From positions 1-14,507 of the forward strand of contig JAFOYH010000114.1 in assembly GCA_017391465.1 (NCBI GenBank): a stretch of 14,507 bases of DNA, written 5' to 3'. Below are positions 6,532 through 14,200 of this stretch, in pieces. This stretch comes from Lachnospiraceae bacterium (GTDB taxonomy: Bacteria; Bacillota_A; Clostridia; Lachnospirales; Lachnospiraceae). The notes under the pieces are model-generated. The model saw nothing but the letters and a program-made list of their open reading frames with translations, was not told the origin of the DNA and searched no databases. Made by a program: the position numbers and the translations under genes. The number at the start of each line of letters is the position of its first letter. Position 1 is the first letter of the stretch.

Positions 6532-7026
6532 GGGGATGCGTTGGCTGTGAGAGATTTGTTATTTAAAACCGACGAGTTTATATTTTCTTATCGTGTGGCA
6601 GGGATTTTGCAAAATGGAGATAAGATATTCCTTCAAAAATATAAAAACGATTATACCTTTGTCGGTGGTCATGTTCTTGGAATGGAGACCCATGAGGCGG
6701 CCTTAAAACGTGAGTTCATGGAAGAACTTCAGGTGAATATCGGAGTGGATAATCTTGCAGCGATTGGTGAAAATTTCTTTACATGGGATGGAACTCCATG
6801 GCATCAGATTTGTTTTTATTATAGGATTCATTTGGAGGGAGAGAATACCTTGCAAATGGATGGAATGTTCCATGGTGAAGATGAATGGGAAGACGGAACT
6901 TTCGAGCTGGATTTTTGTTGGGTTCCGATGAATGCATTGGATAAGATTCATCTGATTCCGGAAGAAATGGTGCCTTGCCTCTTGAAAAGAGATGAAAATA
7001 TAGTACACTTTGTTTCAAAGCAATAA
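6007..7026 (+). CDS. NUDIX hydrolase fused to a truncated M20 peptidase segment
   Basis: A 339-residue open frame with two parts. Residues 1 to about 175 are the middle of an M20 peptidase (D33-E34-E35, E60-P-T, then the dimerisation domain). Residues about 181-339 form a complete NUDIX domain with box G221-x5-E227-x7-R235-E236-x2-E239-E240; the usual Gly near the box end is Gln242. NUDIX enzymes hydrolyse nucleoside diphosphates linked to another moiety; the substrate here is unknown. The ATG at 6007 is used because TGA blocks the frame upstream, but it has only a weak G-run as RBS. NUDIX could also be made alone from GTG 6547 (AGGGGAT upstream), giving 159 residues, the family's normal size. 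The first part is probably inactive. Confidence 0.75.
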   Translation: MKGGLCAMAYTLANIIKSGKQPAYDITFVGTCDEESTSIGVKTFAASDEFPKVSEVLIGEPTGLNIGIAQKGCLWLEIDILGKASHASYPEKGVNAIEYGMRIATELKKRITERRHELLGSVTAQMSKISGGETVNVTPDKCTISMDIRFVPGQDESMILNWLDDISQNYMKETKGDALAVRDLLFKTDEFIFSYRVAGILQNGDKIFLQKYKNDYTFVGGHVLGMETHEAALKREFMEELQVNIGVDNLAAIGENFFTWDGTPWHQICFYYRIHLEGENTLQMDGMFHGEDEWEDGTFELDFCWVPMNALDKIHLIPEEMVPCLLKRDENIVHFVSKQ

Positions 7027-7070
7027 GACTGGAATTTGCATAGAATATACAAAAGAGGAGGAGTGACGGC

Positions 7071-8162
7071 ATGGGTGATCTTTTTGATTATTTAGCGTGG
7101 CGCGGTGATATTTTGTTTTCACAGTTGCCGCCAAATGATGTGGATGCTTTGATTTTTTCAGCGATGTCTTATGTGGATTTTGATGATATTGTATCGGGAA
7201 ATGTGAATGAAACGATTCCGCTGCAGGAAGCAGTTGAAAAAGTTTTTGAACTTCCTGATCTGAATCATAAAGTTCGTGTAAAAAAGGATCTTGAACTTTT
7301 AAATGCGGCTGCTCAGACTCAGCGTTATCGTGCCATTGAATTATGTTATTATAAGAATGTTTTTGATATTGAAAAAGAAACTCAGTTTGCGGCGATTACC
7401 TATTTATTAGATGATGGAAGTGCTTTTCTGACATTTCGAGGAACAGACAAAACCATTATTGGCTGGAAAGAAGACTTTAATATGTCTTATCAGAACAGTA
7501 TTCCGGCCCAGCGATTGGCAAGGGCTTATGTTCAGCATTTTGCCATGGAAAGTGACAGGATTCTTCGTGTGGGAGGACATTCCAAAGGCGGCAATCTGGC
7601 CATTTATGCAGCGTCAACTGTGGATGAAGGCATTCAGGACAGAATATTAGAGGTTTATAATCAGGATGGTCCGGGATTTCGCGATTATATGCTGGAAGAT
7701 GAAGGATATCTTCGGCTGATTCCAAAGATTCGTACATTTTTGCCTCAGTCTTCTATATTTGGCATTCTTATGGTGCATAAGGAACCTTGTACGGTTATTA
7801 AAAGCCGCTATGTCGGCATTATGCAGCACGATCCGTATAATTGGGAGGTTATGGGCAAAGAGTTCATCATATTGGATAAATTGACAGAGGATTCTCAGTT
7901 CTTTGATAATATTTTTGATGAATGGCTTGAAAGTATGACCAATGAAGAACGTAATGAATTTGTTGATACATTTTTTGATTTAATTATGACACCGGATGCG
8001 ACACGTCCGAGAGATATTTTAAAACCTCAGAACATTCTTACATATTTTAAAACATTACATATGGATGAAGAACGCCGTAAAGCCATAGGCGATGAATTAA
8101 GCAAACTGGTAGATGCGGCGAAGCGCAGTATAGACAAGATGAAACCACGGAAAGAGAATTAA
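7071..8162 (+). CDS. DUF2974 (Mbeg1-like) alpha/beta-hydrolase
   Basis: A 363-residue protein of the DUF2974/Mbeg1-like family, lipase-like alpha/beta-hydrolases common in Clostridia. The nucleophile elbow GGHSKGGNLAIYAA places the catalytic Ser at residue 171. The block AITYLLDDGSAFLTFRGTDKTIIGWKED (about 105-132) is the conserved substrate-side strand of lipase-3-like folds, and EVYNQDGPGF follows the elbow as in family members. No signal peptide or membrane segment is seen, so it is probably cytoplasmic. The start ATG has a strong GAGGAGGAG site. It lies 44 nt after the NUDIX frame with no terminator between, so they are likely co-transcribed. Substrate and physiological role are unknown. 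Confidence 0.85.
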   Translation: MGDLFDYLAWRGDILFSQLPPNDVDALIFSAMSYVDFDDIVSGNVNETIPLQEAVEKVFELPDLNHKVRVKKDLELLNAAAQTQRYRAIELCYYKNVFDIEKETQFAAITYLLDDGSAFLTFRGTDKTIIGWKEDFNMSYQNSIPAQRLARAYVQHFAMESDRILRVGGHSKGGNLAIYAASTVDEGIQDRILEVYNQDGPGFRDYMLEDEGYLRLIPKIRTFLPQSSIFGILMVHKEPCTVIKSRYVGIMQHDPYNWEVMGKEFIILDKLTEDSQFFDNIFDEWLESMTNEERNEFVDTFFDLIMTPDATRPRDILKPQNILTYFKTLHMDEERRKAIGDELSKLVDAAKRSIDKMKPRKEN

Positions 8163-8167
8163 AAGTT

Positions 8168-8225
8168 AAAACACCGGCAGTTTCATAAAGCTAAGAAATG
8201 CTTTGTGAAACTACTGGTGTTTTTT
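8168..8225. terminator. Long bidirectional terminator
   Basis: A 24-bp stem joins 8168-8191 (starting AAAACACC, containing AGTTTCA, ending AAAGC) to 8200-8223, with one C-A mismatch and two G-T pairs around an 8-nt loop. T-runs follow on both strands. It closes the DUF2974 gene (+) and the convergent MFS gene (-, stop at 8246). Confidence 0.88.
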
Positions 8226-8245
8226 GTGGAATGAATCCGAATGTT

Positions 8246-9415
8246 TTACATATTTTTATTACGCAGTAACTTTTTGTACATTGTTATCATCAATAATAAG
8301 ATGAATCCGAGATAAACAGGATACCATCCGATATGCATATGATTGGCAATAAATCCAAACACGGGTGGTGCAAAGGCACTTCCGACATAGGCGCTGGCCA
8401 TTTGTACACCGATAACGGCCTGCGATTTGTCCGAGCCAAAAAACATTGGAGTTGAGTGAAGCAGACATGGGTAGATGGGAGCACAGCCCATGCCTACAAA
8501 GATCAACCCAATAAGAGCGGAAAGATAACCATAGGGAAGGAGAAGTGTAATTATACCTATGGCAATAAGTCCAAATCCAAGTCGAATCATCTGGCGATCA
8601 TTTAACTTGAATGAGATAAATCCATTAATACCGCGTCCGATGGTAATGCCGAGGAAGAATAAACTTCCGAAATGGGCGGCAGTTTGTGCATCGAGACCGC
8701 GTTTCAGTACGAGGTAACTGCTGGCCCAGAGTCCGGCAGTTTGTTCCAGTGCACAGTAACAGAAAAAGGTGATCATGATTGCTTTCGCACCGGGAAGGGA
8801 AATAATCTCTTTTAAAGAGAGGGCCGGACTGTTTGGCGCAGTTGTTTCTTTTATTTCTAAGGGTTCTTGGGGGCGTTTCCATAATGGCAGACTGAAAATA
8901 AGAATGGCTGTAAGCACAATCTGAAGTAAAGATATAAAGCGATAGCCCATATTCCAGGTCATACCATTGGTTAATACATAGCCCATAATGTAAGGTCCGG
9001 TGCTGGCACCGAGTCCCCACATGCAGTGAAGCCAGCTCATATGATGACTTTCATAATGCAGGGCAACGTAATTATTAATGGAGGCATCCACGCTTCCGGC
9101 GCCAAGGCCGTAAGGAATGGCCCATAAGCAGAGGGTCGTAAATGAATGACTCATCGAAAATCCCATCAGTGCAATCGCTGTTAAGCCGACACTAAGGGCG
9201 GTAACTTTTCCTGTTCCCAGTTTTTTTGTCATACGGTCACTTTGAAGACTGGATACAATAGTGCCGATACAGATAATCATAGATATCATTCCGGCATAGG
9301 AAACAGGAACGTCAAATTGTTTATACATAATCGGCCAGGCGGAACCTAAAAGTGCATCAGGTAAGCCCAAACTGATAAATGCCAGATAAATAATTGGAAG
9401 CAGTAAATGGAACAT
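8246..9415 (-). CDS. MFS transporter
   Basis: A 389-residue, strongly hydrophobic protein with about 12 predicted membrane segments, fitting the major facilitator superfamily. The N-terminal half contains the loop 2-3 type motif SDRMTKKLGTGKV (about 59-71) and a helix rich in small residues, IPYGLGAGSVDASINNYV. A cytoplasmic linker rich in Pro, Glu and Thr (about 180-203) separates the two halves, and the second half has FLGITIGRGINGFIS. The start ATG has AAGGAGG nine bases upstream. The gene is divergent from an AraC-family regulator that probably controls it. The substrate cannot be told from sequence; sugars or drugs are both possible for this type. Confidence 0.85.
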   Translation of the reverse strand: MFHLLLPIIYLAFISLGLPDALLGSAWPIMYKQFDVPVSYAGMISMIICIGTIVSSLQSDRMTKKLGTGKVTALSVGLTAIALMGFSMSHSFTTLCLWAIPYGLGAGSVDASINNYVALHYESHHMSWLHCMWGLGASTGPYIMGYVLTNGMTWNMGYRFISLLQIVLTAILIFSLPLWKRPQEPLEIKETTAPNSPALSLKEIISLPGAKAIMITFFCYCALEQTAGLWASSYLVLKRGLDAQTAAHFGSLFFLGITIGRGINGFISFKLNDRQMIRLGFGLIAIGIITLLLPYGYLSALIGLIFVGMGCAPIYPCLLHSTPMFFGSDKSQAVIGVQMASAYVGSAFAPPVFGFIANHMHIGWYPVYLGFILLLMITMYKKLLRNKNM

Positions 9416-9443
9416 ATTGTCTTCCTCCTTGATTATGAGTATA

Positions 9444-9449
9444 ATTATA
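9444..9449 (-). promoter_or_regulatory. Candidate -10 box of the MFS gene
   Basis: On the minus strand this is a perfect TATAAT about 30 bases upstream of the MFS start codon. No good -35 box lies 16-18 bp upstream. A TTGACA exists at 9486-9481 but is 31 bp away, too far. A promoter with a poor -35 fits one that needs an activator such as the adjacent AraC-family protein (inference). Confidence 0.4.
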
Positions 9450-9489
9450 TCATCAAAAATCGAAGAAACTTAGATTAAATTGTCAAAAG

Positions 9490-9511
9490 ACTATGACAAA
9501 ATCGTCATAGT
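9490..9511. promoter_or_regulatory. 22-bp palindrome, operator candidate for the MFS/AraC pair
   Basis: ACTATGAC (9490-9497), six bases, GTCATAGT (9504-9511): a perfect inverted repeat with 8-bp arms. The related direct repeats TGTCAAAA (9481-9488) and TGACAAAA (9494-9501) are 13 bp apart. All lie in the 127-bp divergent gap between the MFS gene and the regulator, the expected place for an AraC-type binding site. Confidence 0.55.
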
Positions 9512-9542
9512 AAAGGGGCTATACAAAAAGAGGTGAAAGTAT

Positions 9543-10433
9543 TTGATACCATCAGTTTGTAAAACGGAGGTCAATGAGGACGGTCTGGAATTGGTTGAAC
9601 ATGGAAATGAAGCATTTCCTGTGGCGTTTTATGAAGATGATTTTTCGATGCATCCGCTGCCGTGGCATTGGCATGATGAATTGGAAGTATTCCTTGTTGT
9701 TCAGGGATTGGTGCGGTTTCGAACGGTTTCAGGAGAATATATTTTAAAAGAAGGCGAAGGACTTTTTATCAATAGCGGAAAACTGCATGCGGCATGGAGC
9801 AATGGAATGGAGATGAGTCGGTTTCATTCCATTGTTTTTCATCCGCGATTCGTGGGCGGTGAGTCAAACAGTATTTTCTGGAAAAAATATTTAGAACCTA
9901 TGTTGAAAAATGATTCGATGAGAACGGTTCATCTAAAAGAAACAAGCGGTGTTCACAAAGAAATATTAGAGCATATTGAAGATGCCTGGCAATTAAGTAA
10001 AAAAGAGACTCGAGGGTATGAATTTCTGGTGAGAGAACATTTATCGAAAATTCTTTATCTGTTGGATGCCAATTACGAAACATCGATTCATAATCTGTCA
10101 GATAAACAGCTAAGGGATGCTAAGCGAATTAAAAAAATGCTGGGATATATTGATGAACATCTGGAGGACGAGATAACTATCGAGAATATTGCTCGATCGG
10201 CTGTGATTAGTGTGAGTGAATGTCTGAGGTGTTTTAAGACGACGATTGGAGTGACACCGATTCAATATGTGAGACAAGTGCGGATTCAGAAGGCGGTCGA
10301 TTTATTGTTGAATACCCGGTTGACTATTACAGATGTTGCTATGCGCTGCGGTTTTCAGGAGATGAGTTATTTTTCAAAAATCTTTCGTCAGACCCATGGG
10401 GTAACACCAAGAGAATTTCGGCGAGGGAAATAG
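9543..10433 (+). CDS. AraC-family transcriptional regulator
   Basis: A 296-residue regulator with an N-terminal cupin-type sensor domain (HWHDELEVF with H42, H44 and E48; then EYILKEGEGLFINSGKLHA) and a C-terminal AraC double helix-turn-helix (about 195-293) ending DVAMRCGFQEMSYFSKIFRQTHGVTPREFRR. The sensor domain would bind a small ligand, often a sugar. Its start is TTG at 9543: AAGAGGTGA (9529-9537) is properly spaced, and no in-frame ATG lies near the N-terminal end before residue 36, which would cut into the cupin. It is divergent from the MFS transporter, which it likely regulates. No clear terminator follows it. Confidence 0.9.
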   Translation: MIPSVCKTEVNEDGLELVEHGNEAFPVAFYEDDFSMHPLPWHWHDELEVFLVVQGLVRFRTVSGEYILKEGEGLFINSGKLHAAWSNGMEMSRFHSIVFHPRFVGGESNSIFWKKYLEPMLKNDSMRTVHLKETSGVHKEILEHIEDAWQLSKKETRGYEFLVREHLSKILYLLDANYETSIHNLSDKQLRDAKRIKKMLGYIDEHLEDEITIENIARSAVISVSECLRCFKTTIGVTPIQYVRQVRIQKAVDLLLNTRLTITDVAMRCGFQEMSYFSKIFRQTHGVTPREFRRGK

Positions 10434-10446
10434 ATTAATTGCATAC

Positions 10447-10485
10447 AATTTTCAGTTAAGAAACATATTTTCAGAAGTGTCTTCT
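10447..10485. promoter_or_regulatory. Direct repeats and dyad upstream of the ABC exporter promoter
   Basis: ATTTTCAG occurs twice (10448-10455 and 10467-10474). Both copies resemble the first half of the CodY box: AATTTTCAGTTAAGA and TATTTTCAGAAGTGT each match 11 of 15 positions of AATTTTCWGAAAATT. The second overlaps the dyad AGAAG-TGT-CTTCT (10473-10485). GAAACAT also repeats at 10460 and 10490. All lie directly upstream of the -35 box at 10496. The regulator is not identified. Confidence 0.3.
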
Positions 10486-10495
10486 ATGTGAAACA

Positions 10496-10524
10496 TTGAA
10501 TAATCTAAGAAAACGTTTTATAAT
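10496..10524 (+). promoter_or_regulatory. Promoter of the ABC exporter operon
   Basis: TTGAAT (10496-10501), a 17-bp spacer and a perfect TATAAT (10519-10524). Transcription would start near 10531, about 27 nt before the ATPase ATG, which has AAGGGGG seven bases upstream. Confidence 0.7.
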
Positions 10525-10557
10525 AAAGTATTAACAATGATATAAGGGGGTTGATAC

Positions 10558-11262
10558 ATGGAAGCTTATGTTAAGCTTGAAAATGTGACCAAAGTTTATC
10601 ATATGGGTGAAGTAGAGATTCATGCGGCGGCAGGAATTAATTTTGAAATTATGAAGGGCGAGTTTGTTGTTATTGTTGGACCAAGCGGTGCAGGAAAGAC
10701 GACCGTTCTGAATGTTCTGGGCGGTATGGATACAGCAACTGACGGTCAGATCTGGGTGGATGGAAAAGACATTGCAAAATACAATCCAAAAGAATTAACA
10801 CAGTATCGTCGTGATGATATTGGATTTGTTTTTCAGTTTTATAACCTGGTGCCGAATCTTACCGCATTGGAAAATGTAGAATTAGCACTGCAGATCTGCC
10901 GGGATCCTTTAAGTGCAAAACATGTTTTGATTGATGTTGGACTGGAAGAGCGAATGAAGAATTTTCCGGCCCAGTTGTCCGGCGGTGAACAGCAGCGTGT
11001 GTCTATAGCGCGTGCACTTGCAAAGAATCCGAAGCTTTTGCTTTGTGATGAGCCAACAGGCGCATTGGATTACAATACGGGTAAGCAGATTTTAAAATTA
11101 TTGCAGGATATGTGTCGGGAAAAAGGAATGACGGTCATCGTTATTACTCACAACCTGGCCATTGCACCGATGGCGGATCGTGTCATTCGAATTAAGAATG
11201 GTAAGGTATCGTCTATGACGGTCAATGAACATCCGGTATCTGTAGAAACAATTGAATGGTAA
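10558..11262 (+). CDS. ABC transporter ATP-binding protein, MacB/LolD type
   Basis: A 234-residue cytoplasmic ATPase that would energise the FtsX-type permease encoded next. Walker [10 protein letters not shown] (41-49), a Q-loop in [19 protein letters not shown], signature [16 protein letters not shown], Walker [13 protein letters not shown] and the H-loop in VIVITHN are all intact. The phrase [17 protein letters not shown] and DEPTGALD are typical of the MacB/LolD/FtsE branch, in which ATP hydrolysis drives movement of an extracytoplasmic domain rather than classical transport through a channel. It is followed after 13 nt by the permease gene. The substrate is unknown; antimicrobial peptides, lipoproteins or cell-wall control are options for the branch. 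Confidence 0.92.
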   Translation: MEAYVKLENVTKVYHMGEVEIHAAAGINFEIMKGEFVVIVGPSGAGKTTVLNVLGGMDTATDGQIWVDGKDIAKYNPKELTQYRRDDIGFVFQFYNLVPNLTALENVELALQICRDPLSAKHVLIDVGLEERMKNFPAQLSGGEQQRVSIARALAKNPKLLLCDEPTGALDYNTGKQILKLLQDMCREKGMTVIVITHNLAIAPMADRVIRIKNGKVSSMTVNEHPVSVETIEW

Positions 11263-11275
11263 ATGAGGAGAACGT

Positions 11276-14200
11276 ATGAGGAAAGAAGCGTTAGCTAAGG
11301 ATTTTAAAATGGAAATCCGCAACAGCTTAAACCGCTTTCTGTCAATTTTTTTCATTGTCGCCTTAGGGGTTGCATTTTTTGCCGGTGTCCGAGCCACGGA
11401 GCCGGATATGCAGTATTCCGGGGATGAGTATTTTGATGAAAGAAATATGATGGACTTGAAGGTTATAAGCACCCTCGGTCTCACGGATGACGATATCGAT
11501 GCGATATTGGATGTCGATGGGGTTGAGGAAGTAAATCCTGGCTATATGATCGATGTTCTTTCAATTATGGGGGACAGTGAACGGATTGTTCATCTGGAAT
11601 CTTTACCGGAGACGATGAATGAAGTAGATATTTCAGAAGGCCGATTACCGAGGAATGCAAGAGAATGTATTATCGATGTGGATGCTGCGAATGCTTACGG
11701 CATTCAGGTTGGAGATAAGATTACATTTGAATCGGGAACGGAAGACACTCTGGAAGATACACTGATCCTCACAGAATACGAAGTCGTAGGGACGTGTTCA
11801 AGTCCGACATATATTTCATTTGGCAGAGGCAGTACCAATATTGGCAATGGGGAAATTGATCTTTTTGCTTATATATTGGGGGCAAGTTTTTGTCAGGAAG
11901 TGTATTCGCAAGCATGGATTACAGTAGCAGGTGCCAAAGAAGCGACGGCATTTACAGAAGAATATCAGGAGATTGTAGCACAGGTAAAAGAAAGAGTAGA
12001 AGGTATAGCGGATGTTCGATGTGACATTCGTTATGCAGAGATTATGGAAGAAGCAGGGGCAGAAATTGCAGAAGCGGAATCTGAATTGGCGGAAGCCAAA
12101 GAAGAAGTTGAAGTGGAGTTAGCAGAAGCGGAGGAAGAACTTCGTGATGGTGAAGCCCAGATTGCAGACGGAAAAGTCCAATTGGCAGCGTCACAAAGTC
12201 AATTGGCGAGTGCCAAAAATCAATTGATCAGCGGGCGAACGGAATTGGACAACGGCTGGAGTCAGTATAATGAAGGTGCAGCGGAACTTGAAGAAGGAAA
12301 GGCGCTTCTTGCCGCGGGAGAAGCCGAATTGTTGGCCAATGAAGCACTAATTGCAGATGGAGAAGCTCAGCTGGCTGCAGGCGAAGAGGAACTTCTTGCA
12401 AATGAAGCACTAATTGCAGATGGAGAAGCTCAAATTGCTGAAGCTGAGCAGAAGCTTGCGGTTACAGAAACGGCATTGGCAGCAGCAGAAGCAGCACTTG
12501 CAGAAGCAAAAGCGTGGGATAGTAATATTTCAGCACTTCAACAGGAGTATGACTCAGGAATCCTTTCGTTGAATAGTAAAAAGGCCGAATTGGCTGCATT
12601 GCAGCAATTAATTGCATCAGGAACTTTAACAGAAGAGGAAATACCACAATATCAGACCCAGGCAGACCAATTACAATTGGAAATAACCGGTCAGGAAGTT
12701 GAACTTGCATCAAAGAAGATGCGAATTGATACGATGAACGATTTGAGGCCAACAATCGAACAGGTTTTGGCTATGGAGAGTGAAATCGTTGCCGGAAGAG
12801 AACAACTGACAGCCGGGAAAGCACAACTGGAGGCAGAAAAAACGCGTTTGGAAGATGGTAAAGCTCAGATAGAAGCCGGAAAAGCGGAAATTGAGTCTCA
12901 AAAAGCTGTACTTGCTGATGGGCGGGCTCAAATAGAAGCCGGAAAGGCGGAAATCGAAGTTCAAAAACAGGCAATGCTTGATGGAGAAGCTGTTTTACAG
13001 GATTCATATAATCAGCTGCAGGCTGCTGAAAATGAATACCAGAGCGGCTTAAAGCAGATATCTTATGGAGAATCTCAGATTTCGGCAGGATACGCAGCTA
13101 TTGCTGAAAATGAAGCATTGATTGCGGATGGATGGGCAGAACTGGAAGAAGGCAAGAAAGAGGCGGAAGAAGAAATTGCGGATGCTGAACTTAAGATTGC
13201 TGATGCTAAAGAAGAAATCAATAAGATAGAAAAATCGACATGGTATGTTAATGACCGAGAAGCAGACGCGGATTATGTTGGATATGCGGATAATGCGGAA
13301 CGTATGGGAGCTATCGGAAAAGTCTTTCCATTGCTGTTCTTCCTTGTGGCAGCACTTGTCAGTCTGACGACGATGACTCGAATGGTTGAAGAGCAGCGAA
13401 TGCAGATTGGTACATTAAAGGCTCTGGGATACAGCAAGTTTGATATTGCATTTAAATTCCTTGGATATGCCTTGATTGCGACTTTAGGAGGTTCGATTGC
13501 AGGCGTTCTCTTTGGACAGAAAGTCTTCCCATGGATTATCGTCAATGCTTATAAGGTTATGTATATACATGTGCCAAATGTTGTGATTCCTTATGATTTA
13601 AGATATGCCTTGATGGCAACGATTGCAGCAGTTGCATGTACCATGCTGGCAACACTTAGTTCCTGTCATAAGGCCTTATCGGCGCAGCCGGCCAATTTGA
13701 TGCGTCCGGAAGCACCGAGAATTGGTAAAAAAGTATTTCTTGAACATATTCCATTCATCTGGATGAGTTTGAGTTTTTCATGGAAATCAACGATTCGAAA
13801 TCTGATGCGTTATAAGAAGCGTTTCTTCATGACAATTTTTGGCATTGGAGGCTGTATGGCCCTGATGCTGGTTGGATATGGCTTGAAAGATTCCATTATG
13901 GATGTATCGAATCTTCAGTTTGGAAAGATTCAGATTTACGATCTGATGGCTGTTGTAGATGAAGATATGGAAGAAGCTGAACGCAGAGCACTTGATAAAA
14001 AGTTACAGGCAGATCAGCGAATCAAAGGATACATAAACGGTTACATGCGTATGACGGAGATGACTGTTGGCAATACTCAGAAAGATATTTATCTTTATGT
14101 ACCATCAACATTGGAAGGTCTGGATCAGTTTATTACCTTTAATTACCGCAAGACCGGGGAAACTTGGAATTTAGGCGAAGACAGTGTTGTTATCACTGAA

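Noticed and set aside
9481..9486. Perfect TTGACA (minus strand) as the -35 box of the MFS promoter.
   Set aside because: It is 31 bp from the only good -10 box (9449-9444), and at 17 bp spacing there is no acceptable -10 sequence.
11098..11484. A 128-codon minus-strand open frame across the ABC ATPase/permease boundary.
   Set aside because: It is antisense to two clearly conserved genes, has no recognisable domain and no ribosome site.
12338..12954. Regular spaced DNA repeats as a possible CRISPR array.
   Set aside because: The repeats encode heptads in frame within a long open reading frame, the intervening sequence is related rather than unique, and there are only two copies of each.
12228..13007. 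Several open frames on the minus strand across the coiled-coil region.
   Set aside because: They are low-complexity, Leu/Pro/His-rich antisense readings of Ala/Glu-rich heptad codons, lack ribosome sites, and lie inside a well-supported + strand gene.
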